DNA from: Narthecium ossifragum
Lineage: Eukaryota; Streptophyta; Magnoliopsida; Dioscoreales; Nartheciaceae
DNA: 64,000 bases
Assembly: GCA_963920575.1 (NCBI GenBank)
Contig: OY986972.1
Location: forward strand, 21,612,083-21,676,082
Direction of reading: 5' to 3'
Program-made: the position numbers and the translations under genes
Shown: positions 11,401 through 22,328 of the stretch, piece after piece
Numbering within the stretch: position 1 is the first letter of the stretch
Layout: each line of letters begins with the position of its first letter
The notes under the pieces: model-generated
Told to the model about the DNA's origin: nothing
Database searches by the model: none
Seen by the model: the letters and a program-made list of their open reading frames with translations, nothing else

Positions 11401-12876
11401 GTATATGCATGTGCATCGACTGCAAATGCAAAATAGATGCATATGGTAAGTTCTTGCAACGAGGCGGTGTGCATCTAATTCAAGACTTGGAGAGATACTG
11501 TTTTCATGATCACACTTATTCACATTAATCTTATGGTTTTTATTCTTTCATTTCTTATTATTGTTTTACTTAAAATGTTTGTCACTGACATTTCTTGCTT
11601 TTACTCTCTCCTCCATCTGGTTTTTGTCCTTCATACTTCATTAGTGTCCTTTGTGTCATGACTAAAACTCTGATTGTTTCTAGGTTGCCTTAGTATCATG
11701 ACCAGCCCTAGCACCTTTCTGATAGGAAAGTTTATAAGAAGCTTTTAGTGTGTTATGATTTGGGTGCCCAATGTAATCCTTAGACGCATTGGAAAAGAGT
11801 GAGAAACAAAAAAACTAGGGTACACATATGGAAAGATTATAAGAAACTAATTTGTAATCAGAAAAGGGAACTGCAACATGTTTTCCTGCTTTTCCTAGTT
11901 TAGTTTCTCTTCTAATGCTTGCTAGGAAAGTAGTCTAACGCAGTTATGAAACACACCAACATGGAAGCTATGTCCAATGTTTACAGGCCTATTTTGAAAG
12001 GTATCTATATTAGTTTGTTCAATATATACTCTGATGAAAAAAATCTACATATGTATATTTATATGTGTAACTCAAGGATTAAGGAAAGAAGCTATTCAAG
12101 GAATTAAATGGAGTAGAGTCATAATTTGATCACACTAACCCATCTAATATTGTCACATTTTCTTGGCTCTCAATTTTACAGCTAGCTTTATCAGGAAGAA
12201 TGAGCTCACGACTGGTGACTACATCGCACTCTACGAGGATAATGACAAGCAGCTAGTAAGTTGATCCTCCCTCCATCCTCTATTTTCCAGGTATGTTATG
12301 GTGTTTGGCCAGCATGATAACAAAAATCCTACCAGATTACTCTATTTAGATTATATATCTTCCACTGTATTTACTGTTTCATCAAGCTAATCATGATAAG
12401 TGTTTCCTCTCAGTCCAGATTTTTTCTGTGTTTTACTAATTCATCTCTAGTCTGTACCAATACATGTTTATTTTCAAATTTTGTTAAGTCAGTTAAATAC
12501 CCTTTCGATGATTTAAACCTATGAAAAATCTGTGCATTTGCAGTTTATCTGTGCTATTAAAGCTGCCAATCGACCCCCGGACTTTGTACCGGGTGCTCCT
12601 ACAATGAATGAAGCAAATGAGCAGCCAAAAATGGTAGTGGCTGCCCCTCCACAGCAGCTCCTGATCGAACAATGTTATGATCCTTACCCGACTGTGCATG
12701 CGCCTGCTCTGATTTCTGAGGAGGCGGGGTCGTCGAATGATCCATTGAAACAGACTGACAACCCTAACGATCCAGCGGCAATACTGGATTTCGGCGAGTA
12801 CGATTTTTCCGTGCTCGATAACTTCACCTACTTTGATGATCCTGACATTCCTCCCTATGATTTCAACCAACACTAG
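8468..12876 (+). CDS. LEC2: LEC2-like B3-domain transcription factor (complete tandem copy)
   Basis: Six exons: 8468 to about 9094, 9200-9274, 9614-9714, 9808-9854, 12182-12255 and 12544-12876; roughly 418 residues. All splice phases agree. The end of exon 1 is the uncertain point (in-phase GT donors at 9083, 9092 and 9095). Exon 1 encodes a Pro/Thr/Gly-rich N-terminus. Exons 2-6 spell a B3 DNA-binding domain: LQKELRNSDVG, RIVLPKRDCEAFLPF, KEGMQI.LKDVFSSYIW, YRYWPNNNSRMYVLENT, TTGDYIALYEDN. The KELRNSDVG...RIVLPKRD and YEDN..QLF signatures match LEAFY COTYLEDON 2 better than FUS3 or ABI3, which carry IVLPKK. Family members bind RY motifs (CATGCA) in the nucleus and activate embryo maturation and seed-storage genes. 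The tail is Pro/Gln-rich and ends in an acidic, aromatic block shared with the upstream copy. Intron 4 is 2.3 kb. A FUS3 assignment is the main alternative. Confidence 0.88.
9855..12181 (+). other. Intron 4 of the LEC2-like gene
   Basis: The 2.3 kb between GTAAGG (donor at 9855) and TTTTACAG (acceptor) contains no recognisable coding domain or element with target duplications. From about 11483 onward it is the segment shared with the upstream duplicate (from 1057). Short open frames in it are random. Confidence 0.7.
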
Positions 12877-13982
12877 AAAGATACTATACTGAAGGGATGA
12901 AATTATGAAGAGATGATAAGATGCAATGTGCTTGAAGTAGCACCTGCATTCTTATTTGTTACAATATTGGTATAGAATAAGCAAAGGTAACATATATGGT
13001 AATATACAGGAGGTGGGTGACAAAAAACTTCACAGATGAAAGAAGCATGCAGATGTGTTTCTTCAAGAGTGTTGCATTTATATAAATATTTGTCACTCTA
13101 TATTATTGTAAACCTTAATTAACAACAATATTGTACTCTTCATATTGTACTCTCTATATGTCACATATAACATTTTCTATCTATTTTTACAGCCTTTTCT
13201 TTCAAATCTATTTTCCTGCAGGAAATAGTGCTGATAGGAGTGCGTTTTATTTCATTCTTACTGTGAAAACTGCTAGTTCTGTTTTCTAACCATGAGAAGC
13301 CAACCTTCTCCTCCTCCCTCTTCTTCTTCCTCTTTGGTGTGGTTTTACTAATTCTTAAGCATGGAATATCTCAACTTCAGAAGGTGTTAAAAGGGAGTTA
13401 GTTAACCAATGTGTTTTCTTAGAGAGAAGTAGGCTGGATGTTTTCATATGGTTTCCAAGTTGATGGCTCAATGATTTAAACTTATAAGTACTGAAAAAGA
13501 TTATCACATGTACGCATGAAGTAATTATTTCTCTCCTTTATGCAAATCAAAAGAATCATTTATTTTCTTCATAGAATCATTACTTTCCTTCACACGATTT
13601 TCCAATTTCTCGCAAATAATGAGACGTTTAGTTCATGTATAATTTGTTTTCTTTTTGATTAGTTAAGTCCTGAGCCCTTGTTTGGCAACGGAGTCTATGA
13701 GGGTTACCCTATTTTATTCTTATTTTTTCACCAAACATCAAAACGATGATTACGGAGTTACTAATATTCCACTTATTATATTCATCTCTACTTTTTCTTA
13801 TCCTAATTTTTTATCACTACTTTTTCTAACCTCATATTCCCCTTAACCCTAACCCCGTACCTAACGGGCTATAAGACTGCGAACCAAGAAACTGAAAAAC
13901 AAAGAAAAAAGGAAAAGAACTCTACCATCATACCTCCGCACAGAGACAAACAGCTTACAGCCAAAAAAAAAACAAAAAAAAA
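12877..13982 (+). other. 3' flank of the LEC2-like gene
   Basis: Homologous to the 3' flank of the upstream copy (3993-4523 and 7506-7880). A stretch at about 13660-13880, beginning GAGCCCTTGTTTGGCAACGG and ending ACCTAACGGGCTATAAG, is absent from the other copy. It has weakly complementary ends, so it may be a small MITE. No gene seen. Confidence 0.5.
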
Positions 13983-14099
13983 GGGTTGACGGTCAGGAGA
14001 ATCTCGTGAAAACACTACCCGACTATGAAAATTCCTGGGTCTTTCCTTGAACCTTATCGGATGCTCGGACCTATACAAGACCCGACCCGGATCCGACAG
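13983..14099 (+). repeat. Repeat of the LEC2-like upstream region; relic of a third unit
   Basis: Both conserved upstream blocks of the LEC2-like gene recur here at the correct spacing scale and orientation. The sequence from about 14100 onward no longer resembles the gene's 5' leader or first exon. This marks the right boundary of the tandem array, or a third unit that has lost its coding part. Confidence 0.7.
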
Positions 14100-14734
14100 A
14101 GGACGGGAATCCTCGTCGCTAAACGGCCAACCACGACCACGTTTCCCTCGCCCAACTGATAGCACACGTGATACGGCGGTCACAGGCATGCAATGCTACC
14201 ATAGTGGAGTTCAGAAGCGCGCAGCACCTCCCTCCTGGCTTCCGAATCCACCAACCGCCGCCATGTGTCCGTTACTCCGTCCCTCCTCGCCACCCGCCGG
14301 CGCTGCCGTCACGCCTCACGCGGCCCTCGCGTTGGCGTTGGTTTTACCTGCGCCACGTTGCACCACCACGGCATCGATCTCTTCGCCTCAACGGGTATTC
14401 CTCCCCCTCGAATCCCCCCAAACATCGTAATTGCCTCCCACTGATCATCCTCTCTCCTCCTCCTCCTCCTCTGCCATCCCTGGATGCCACCATGGGTGGT
14501 AGTGTTGCCTTCTCTATCTTTACTGCAGGCAACGGTTTTTACTACAATTTTCAAACTCATATCTTTTAGACAATAATTTTGAATTTTATTTCCATGCAAT
14601 TCATTTTCAATGATTTTAAGTTATAATTTCTTGACTCATTTTCGTAGGAATTATTATTTAATTGGTAGTCTTTGTTTAAGAAAAATCATGAAATTGTTTT
14701 TTCTATGAATTCGTCCAGTCTTGTGTTTTCTAGT
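14100..14734. other. Intergenic, no supportable gene
   Basis: The GC-rich first 450 bp has overlapping open frames on both strands, with Pro/Ser/Ala-rich or Arg-rich translations that match no family I recognise. A CTCCTC microsatellite lies near 14455. I see no splice-supported or domain-supported gene. Confidence 0.5.
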
Positions 14735-15095
14735 AGAGCACTGATTTGTGCACAAGCCGACGTGACATGTGTAATACACATGTCACGATCGGTAGTCAAA
14801 GTACCAATTCTTTCATTTATCCCATCGGTAGTAGGCTATCAATACGATAGATGAAGCTATTGGTAGTGGGCTACCGCTACATTGAAGTAGCTCACTACCG
14901 ATTCTTTTATCTATTTTATCGGTAGCGATGGGATAGATGAAGATATCGGTAGTGAGATACCGATATATTCAATCGGTAGCCAAGTACCGATTCTTTCATC
15001 TATCCTATCAGTAGTTGGCTACCAATTGGATAGATGAACCTATCGGTACCTGGCTACCGATAGGTGGCATGTGCAATGCACATGCCATCTCTCTA
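14735..15095. repeat. Foldback array, locus 1 (ATCGGTAG...CTACCGAT)
   Basis: The block opens with GCACTGATTTGTGCACAAGCC and the self-complementary pair ACATGTGTAATACACATGT. Five or more diverged GGTAG...CTACC hairpins follow, alternating with ATAGATGAA or TTCATCTAT spacers. It closes with GGCATGTGCAATGCACATGCC. Locus 3 (49786-50205) reads as the reverse complement of the same order, including the GTGCACA...GACGTG terminus, so the two are copies of one dispersed element. No coding capacity. I could not define target duplications. Confidence 0.75.
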
Positions 15096-15270
15096 TGTGC
15101 ATGAATCTTTATTCTTTCTAATATGTATATGCACGTACATGCAAGTGCACTCTTTTTTTTCTAGTTTCGATATTAATTTGGAGGTAATTAATCAGGGCCG
15201 GCCCTGAGTTTTCTATTTGTGTAGTCAAGTTTGTCAATATATTATTGAAAAAAAGTATAGCACTGTAATT

Positions 15271-15731
15271 CATCAAATAGAAAAACCACTTTGACACGCC
15301 AAATATAATCTAGCAATCTCAATACAGTTTAACAAAATAGTATACTAAATTCAAATGAAAATAGAAAACTTATAAAAACCAAATCATCAAATAGAAAAAC
15401 CACTTTGTCACGCCAAATATAATCTAGCAATCTCAATACAGTTTAACAAAATAGTATACTAAATTCAAATGAAAATAGAAAACTTATAAAAACCAAATTT
15501 GTTAAATAGAAAAACCACTTTGTCACGCCAAATATAATCTAGCAATCTCAATACAGTTTAACAAAATAGTATACTAAATTCAAATGAAAATAGAAAACTT
15601 ATAAAAACCAAATCATCAAATAGAAAAACCACTTTGTCACGCCAAATATAATCTAGCAATCTCAATACAGTTTAACAAAATAGTATACTAAATTCAAATG
15701 AAAATAGAAAACTTATAAAAACCAAATTTGT
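15271..15731. repeat. Four tandem copies of a 114/115-bp unit inside the hAT
   Basis: The AAATAGAAAAACCACTTTG start of the unit recurs at 15275, 15389, 15504 and 15618 (steps 114, 115, 114). Junctions alternate between AAATCATCAAATAG and AAATTTGTTAAATAG. The array is therefore two copies of a 229-bp dimer, that is, a duplication of a duplication. The other family member has a single copy (about 2820-2937). Repeats are nearly identical, so expansion was recent. Confidence 0.9.
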
Positions 15732-15937
15732 TACCACTGAAAAATCACCCTCCTTGCATTATTGGCTGCAAAAGTTTCAACCAAACTTGTGTAGTCAAGT
15801 TTGTCAATCAATTCATTTTCAATCGATAAAATAGCTAAATTGTTCAACCTTTCCTGTGACATGGTTGATTGAAGATAATATTTGATCAACTTCAGTTTTG
15901 TAAAACTTTTACTATATATCACATAAGACAGCTTCAT
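15731..15937 (-). pseudogene. hAT transposase C-terminal remnant
   Basis: A 68-codon open stretch on the minus strand ends with STMSQERLNNLAILSIEN and LDYTSLVETFAANNARRV, the hATC dimerisation segment. It is clearly homologous to the remnant at 2225-2818. Only this terminal fragment survives and it cannot encode a transposase. Confidence 0.85.
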
Positions 15938-16414
15938 AAATCAGTTTTTTTTAACACTCTAATTCTCCCCGTTTATATAAGAACCAAAAAGTGAAACAGA
16001 AGCGTATAACCTGCAAGGGGTGCTAAATAAACCCTTGCTCTCAACATCGCATCATTGTGAAAACAAAACTCAATTTATGCTGATGATAAAGACAAAAAAA
16101 AATTGAACAAAAAAAAGATGTCACAACATATGGAGTACTTCATCGCACGCCAGAGTAAGAAATTCTAAAATAAATTCGAGTTGAAACTAGAAACAACACG
16201 GTGCAAAGAAATCAAGATGCTAATAACTCAATTTTAAAACACAATAAATGGAATGAGTATGGCGTAGGAGATGAACAATTCTGGGGGCCCAGGAAATTTT
16301 TTCCTAAGTTAATATATATATATATTAAGAATTTTTTTTTTTGGGCCCCTCAGAATTGGGGGCCCAAGGCACAGGCCTTCTAGAACTTGCCTCAGGGCCG
16401 GCCCTGTAATTAAT

Positions 16415-16972
16415 TGTAGGAGACGTTATATTGTGCATAAGATGCCTTGGATTCCGTACATCGATGGCTGGACCATATTGCACTAATATGCTATCGAGGG
16501 AAAGGAGGGCTCGGAGTTGAGCTGACTCGACTCGTTTTGACTATGTATCTGATATGCTTAGGGCGTTGTGATGGGTTTAAACAGGATTCTATTCGAGCCA
16601 ATCGAGCCAATCGAGCCAATCGAGCCAATTGAGCCAATCTGAGTCAACCACAACTCTGGCTTGTTTGAGCTCACATCATAATATATGTATAAGTTCGAGC
16701 CCTAGCTTCATAACTAATCTCGAACTCAACTTGAGTATGGTCCATGAAGATCGAGTTCTAGTATAGGTGCGTCATGCGTCAAGCTCAAACTCCACTTGCA
16801 AGCACGTTAAAGGCTGTCTAAACGTTAAATTTTTGTCTAAACATTAAATTTTTTGTACCTAACAATATCAATTTAAGCTGACTTGCATAAACACATAGGT
16901 CCTATTGTCTTTCATAATTTTCTTCTAAAGGGCTCTTGTTTATCTTGTTTGTTTCTTTTCAAACACATGATT
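16415..16972. other. Unique spacer with a 9-bp microsatellite
   Basis: No gene. About five copies of the 9-mer CGAGCCAAT run from 16593 to 16640. The rest is ordinary AT-rich sequence between the hAT and the next LTR. Confidence 0.6.
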
Positions 16973-16977
16973 AGCCT

Positions 16978-19328
16978 TGTCGCGCCCCGACCCGCGAAAG
17001 CCCAACCGGGCCGGGCGACGTGAACCGGAACCTAACTAAATGCGAAAATAAAGACGAGGGAAACCCCTCTAACTTACTGATTTCATTAAACAGTTCATAA
17101 GCACCCCTGAATAATACAATAATTTTAAACCTCAAAAGATATAATATAATATTCAAAAACTTCAAAGGGGTTACAACAGTTTATACATCATACTCCCGTA
17201 GGAGACCAACTATAACAAAAGTGTAGAAAGGGATCACCGGTCCTCAAACCCCGCCAGACGCCGCCGCGCCGCCAAACACCTGCCCGGTAGGGGCTACTGA
17301 AGAAGAGTTGGCGCCTGCACCTGCAAAACGCAACCCGGGTAGGAGTGAGCATAAAGCTCAGTAGGGTTCTACACTACGCCACACAGAAGGAAGGGGAACG
17401 CAAGAGTGTCTCCCTCAAGTAAGACCTGGGTGTATACAGGGGTCCCATAACCCCACTGCGTGTCCCTGAGGCCCACGAACATGGTCGCACTCAGTAGCAG
17501 AAAACAACACTGCTGGCCCACAAGCAGGGAACGACACTGCAGGCGGGAAATAGCACCGCTAAGTAGTCAACCTCTCTACTCAAGGGTCAACACGGTGGAA
17601 CACAGGCTACACCTCAGCATCCGACTTAAGGTAGACACGACCTCTATAATCATCAAGCAACATGTGTACCAGTCATCTAAGCCTATCATCAAGTTTGACT
17701 GGACACCACAATTCAAACCGAGTCCTAACTACCCAACCCCGGTCCTAGGGCTAAATCCGAGCTTCCAGCCTCGGGACGGCGATCCACAAATCACCCACGC
17801 CCTAACCTTATGCAACCAATGCACAACAGAGAATGCATGCTATGAACATACACAAGCAAGAGAAATAGGCATGCAACAGTATGACAAGGCAGCATATAAG
17901 TCCAACCGGATCGCTGCAGCGGTACTACCAACCGCTGCCAGCCGATCCACAGCGGGTCCCGGCATTACGACGGTACCATGACCGTCAACCGCGGACTCCT
18001 GCAACGGGAAGTAACCCCGAAAACTTCGATGAACAGTAAAATATATTATTATAATCCGAGCTTATAATATTTTATTCAAAAACCCAAAATGTTCTCTACA
18101 AGCTGCTAGTTGACCCGTCGATCCGACGTCCAAACGACGTCGGATTCAAGATCCAACTTAGAAACCAGTAGATCTATATGCATGGATCAACATATCCAAA
18201 ATCCAGGATCATCCAACGGTTGGATTAACGGGAAAAACATTACTCAAAACGGCTAATCAAAACTCCATATAAACTCCATCAGCCAGCCTTGGGATCGATC
18301 CCAAGCTCATACCGGTTTCAGACCAGCCTCGTCGCATGCCACGAGAAAAATCACCAAAATTCGTAGGAAAATCGTAAAAATACAAACTAATCTAGAATGA
18401 AAAGCTAACGAAGAGATTTACAACTCTTATGTTTATCAAAAGCCAAGATCATACACATACAAGTCGAAAAACTCGCCGCAAGCCGGCTGTTCTTCAAGAA
18501 CAGCAGAAAACCGGAAATTCTGAGATTAATCATACATAAATCCTACTCAAATCTCAACCAAAGATCATGAAACTTATATCAGTAATTCTAATAGATAAGA
18601 TGCATCCCACAACACAATTTCATCAAGATCTAACGGCTAGATCTAACTAAACCCATTAATTAACTCATGTAGGTAGAACACCTACCGAAGCCACTAATCC
18701 TTGGATGATCCCCGCTAAATAGCTGCTAACCAAGCTACTAAACCACGTCAAAGATCGTCCTCACGTCTCCACGATTCCAACGAGCTTTCAAGCTCCCAAA
18801 ATGGTGGTCGGAGGAGGGAGAACGACGACGAAGGAGGTGGCTGCCGGAAGAAAAACAGAGCAAGCTCTGCTCGCGGGAAGAAGAAACAGCCAAGGAGAAG
18901 AAGAGAAGAGAAGAGAAGGGAAGGGAAGGAAAAGAGAAGGTAGGGTAAGGCCGGGGAAGGTGGGGGAAGGTCGGGGAAGGTGAAGGAGAGGACCTCTCCT
19001 TTGACAACGGAGAGCAACGGCCACGGCCGTCCTCGCAAACCCAACTGCCCAACCTGCTCTGCTAACGAGTCCGACTAGGAGCGATCGATCGCTCAAGGGC
19101 CGTAAGCTGCCCAAAAGCAAGCTTCAGCGCGCCGGAGCTGGGATCTTCCGATCCCAGGTCCACCTAACCATTCTAATCAAGCACTAACACAAATAAGGTC
19201 AGTGTGTGCATTCGCGGGTGTGAAACAAACCGACAAGGCGCAATTTACCAAATTGCCCTTGTGGTCCACAACGAGCCACGGGCCTAACCCAGGCGGTCGA
19301 CTCAGGAATGGAGGGACAGGTCCTCACA
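16978..19328. mobile_element. Long solo LTR (Gypsy type)
   Basis: A 2351-bp block starts TGTCGCGCCCCGACCCG and ends GACAGGTCCTCACA, so it has TG...CA ends. It is flanked by a perfect 5-bp target duplication AGCCT (16973-16977 and 19329-19333). No protease, reverse transcriptase or integrase motif occurs inside, and there is no second LTR. It is therefore best read as a solo LTR left by recombination between the two ends of a full element. The TGTCRCGCCCCGA start is common among plant Gypsy LTRs. Open frames inside (such as 17460-17981) have no recognisable domain. A purine-rich (GAAGAG)n stretch lies at 18895-18990. Confidence 0.9.
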
Positions 19329-19865
19329 AGCCTCGTGTAAATGTTCTAATACCAATTTCCCCTTATACCATGCTGATTTACTTTCGAATTGGCCATTAAA
19401 TAATCTTTTACCTCACGTCAATGGATGATTCATATATAAAAACATATGATCGATTATCAATGTAATATATCTGTCAATTATGTTTTAAATATTTTGAACA
19501 AGTACCATGGTGGCAAGAATGGCATGCCAACCTTCCATTAGTGCTCCACCCAAACAACATAACATAAGCATGTCATCCATTGCGACAATACTAATTTTTT
19601 TTTCTTTTTTTTTTGATGAGATGAGTCATATGGCTAATTATTTACGCAAGGAACATGCTACATCAAGTAGTTGTCTAACAGCCTCATCCTTGACTCACAA
19701 GACCAAGCGAGCAAGGTCTTAGTTCTACGACATGCTCGAGCGACACCATCGGCTAGCTCTCACATTACACCCTCTAGAGATGTAGAGGAACAAAACAGAA
19801 TAAAAAAGTAGAACATGCAGCCAGATGTTCTTCGCCATGCTTTCTAAGTCAGGGGGCCATCTGCT

Positions 19866-20429
19866 TTAACCATTCAGAATCCTAACCGCATATAAGGAAT
19901 CAGTCTCTATGATCAGGTTCCTCAAACCAAAATACTTTGCTCTCCACATGGCCTCTAAAATTGCTTCCATTTCGCCTTCAAGGACTAAACCTACAACAAC
20001 TGGCCTTGCCCATGCCCAAGCCTCATTCCCATCTTCTGCTAGGCCAACGATGCCTATGACTGCCTCCCTGGAGCATGGATCAACAGACACATCCATTTGT
20101 ACTGCATGAGCTCCTCTCCTATTGATGTTCTTGACTGACATATTAGAGTTCTTGCTATCTTGGCCTAGTAGATCCTTGACCCCTCGCCGTATCTTGCATG
20201 TCAATGCGTCGATCGAATCTCCCTTCTCTCCAAAAACTATGGAGTTGCGATCCTTCCAAATGAGCCACATACCATATCCCAGAATTGCTTTGATATTTTT
20301 AGACCCATTCCCAAGCAGCAAGTTGAAGAAATCATCTTGGTTCCTTAATGGCAGCTGTAGATTCTCCTTCTCTGCGATGAGGTTGAAGACCTTCTTTGCA
20401 AAATGGCACCCAAAGACAGCATGGGACAC
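19866..20429 (-). pseudogene. LINE B RNase H domain
   Basis: 187 open codons encode the end of zf-RVT (MSHAVFGCHFAKKVFNLI), a WLIWKDRNSIVF linker, then RNase H motifs VQMDVSV (Asp), LEGEMEAILEAMWRA (Glu) and LIIETDSLYAV (Asp). Same domain order as LINE A, so the elements are related. The C-terminal stretch continues past a frameshift toward 19680. Confidence 0.85.
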
Positions 20430-21092
20430 TGTCTCTGTCTCTCCACAATTCCTGGGACATTCCTTCTCTGATGCTAAGTGTAGTCTCCATAGGATGTCTC
20501 ATACTGGTAGCTTGTCGTGGACAACTCGCCAAAGAAAATGTCGTGCTCTCGGTCCGGTCGAAGACCTCCAAACATTGGTCCACACCTCTTCATTCCCTGT
20601 TCTGCAACGTTCCTGGATCTATTCCAAGTATGTTGAAGCTGTGCATACCTTGCCAGAGCTATTGAGGGGCCAACGGCTTACATCCCTATCGTCACACCTT
20701 TGCTTCACAATCAATTCAATGAGCATGGGGTTGAAAGATGTTGTCAATGCTTCTAAATTCCATCCTTGATTCACCATCAAATCCCCAACATCAACCTTAT
20801 CAAGCTCAATATATGTATTGAACAATGTTGGCCATTTGGACAGCGGGGTTTCAGAGAACCATGCGTCATCAACGACATTAAGCTTGCTGCCCACTCCCCG
20901 AACCCACTGAAGCTTCTTCCTCAACGTGTCAGCAGCCAAGCAGAAGTGCCTCCAATGTGATGACACCGTTCTTGAGCCTTGACAAGAAGGTAGAACTCCA
21001 TGCCATTGATACTTTGCTTGTGCAAGTTCTTTCCAAATATTGATTCTTGGTTCTAGGAATGTGACTGCGCGCCGAGCCTTGAGTGCAATCTG

Positions 21093-22328
21093 TCAAGAGT
21101 TGAGATCTCTCACTCCCAATCCTCCAACCTCCTTTGGAGTGCACACATCTTTCCAAGCAAGGTTATAAATTCCTGATTTGTGTCCTTCCCATAAGAAATC
21201 ACGAATAATACGATCAAGCTTCCTGATAACTCCTAGACGAACATGAGTTGTGGACATGACGAATGCCGGGATTGCTTGGAGGACAGATTGGAGTAGGACT
21301 AGCCGTCCTGGAGCTGAAATATGTCGTCCTTGCCATGAGAGAACACAACCAACCATTTTGTCTAAAAGGGGGGAGCAGTCCGCTGTTGTCACTCTGCCGG
21401 CACAAAGAGGTACTCCTTGGTATGTCCAGGTGCCCTCTGCTTCTGGCAGTCCAAGAATGTGGCATATAGTGCTCTTCCTTTCTGCTGGAACAGATGATGA
21501 GAAACGTACAGATGATTTGGATACATTCATCTTCAAGCCTGAGAGGAGTTTGAACCTGAGGAGTGCATCTTTCAGACGCCTTGCCTCCAAGCATGAAGCC
21601 TGGGAGAAAATCAAGCCGTCATCTGCAAAAAGGAGGTGAGATAAAGAAAAGTTTGATCCTTTGAAGCTCAAACCTCTTAGGCCAATTGTAGGGTTCTTCA
21701 GAACACTTGAGAGCACCTCTTGCACGATGAGGAAGAGATATGAGGACATTGGATTTCCTTGCCTCAGTCCACACCTGAAAGAAAATCTGCCATGGAGCTT
21801 TCCATTGATGATAATAGAGAACTGCGGCCCAACTACGCAAGCCATAACCCATGCTATCCATTTCGATGGAAATCCCATTGATGTTAGCACTTTTCTTAGA
21901 AAGCTCCATTTAACTCGATCGTAAGCTGCCCTCAAATCAACCTTCATGACCATCAGGCTACTGGACTTTGGTGCAATCTTCATGGAGTGGATGAATTCTT
22001 TCGCAGCATCGATGTTATCATGGATGTATCTTTCTGAGAGGAAGGCTAACTGCTCCAAACTGATGAGACTGTCAAGTACTTGCTTCATTCTCCTAGTTAG
22101 GATGCTTGTAATTACCTTATAGCCTACATTGCATAAGCTGATAGGCCTGAAATCTTTGACAACTCGGGAGAACTTGCACTTTGGTACCGAGGAGATAAAG
22201 GATTCATTCCAACTTGGAGGGAGATGAGTTGTTCTAAAGAAAGTTTTGATGACCTCAACGAATTCAGCTCCGACAATATCCCAATGGGTGAGGGGGATTC
22301 CATTGGAATACCGTCTGGATCTGGACAT
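21093..22328 (-). pseudogene. LINE B reverse transcriptase
   Basis: An open frame of 411 codons covers most of the L1 reverse transcriptase domain. Visible motifs include FRPISLCNVGYKVITSIL, LRAAYDRVKWSFL (first catalytic Asp region), CGLRQGNPMSSYLFLI, and the catalytic box HLLFADDGLIF with the double Asp. The thumb region follows (MSTTHVRLGVIRKLDRIIRDFLWEG). The frame is closed upstream by frameshifts around 22330 and downstream near 21093, where the zf-RVT part resumes in other frames. The catalytic residues are intact, but the polyprotein cannot be made whole. Confidence 0.92.

Larger units (their letters stand above)
15193..16406 (-). mobile_element. hAT element, family A, copy 2
   Basis: Ends are CAGGGCCGGCCCTGAG and its inverted repeat CTCAGGGCCGGCCCTG. 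The element is flanked by a perfect 8-bp target duplication TAATTAAT (15185-15192 and 16407-16414). The minus strand carries the hATC remnant and the sequence downstream of it, matching the copy at 2084-3070 in opposite orientation. It is about 230 bp longer than that copy, mainly because of a fourfold internal repeat at 15271-15731. A second conserved piece near 16270-16400 matches the CCTGTGCCTTGGGCCC subterminal region of copy 1. Confidence 0.95.

Noticed and set aside
14047..14569. First exon of a third LEC2-like gene
   Set aside because: Similarity to the LEC2-like upstream region stops near 14099, and the following open frames share no sequence with exon 1.
17460..17981. 173-codon open frame inside the long LTR
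   Set aside because: No recognisable domain and it lies in an LTR bounded by a clean target duplication.
18738..19120. Three overlapping minus-strand open frames of about 100 codons
   Set aside because: Low-complexity Ser/Pro/Leu/Phe sequence from a purine-rich stretch of the solo LTR.
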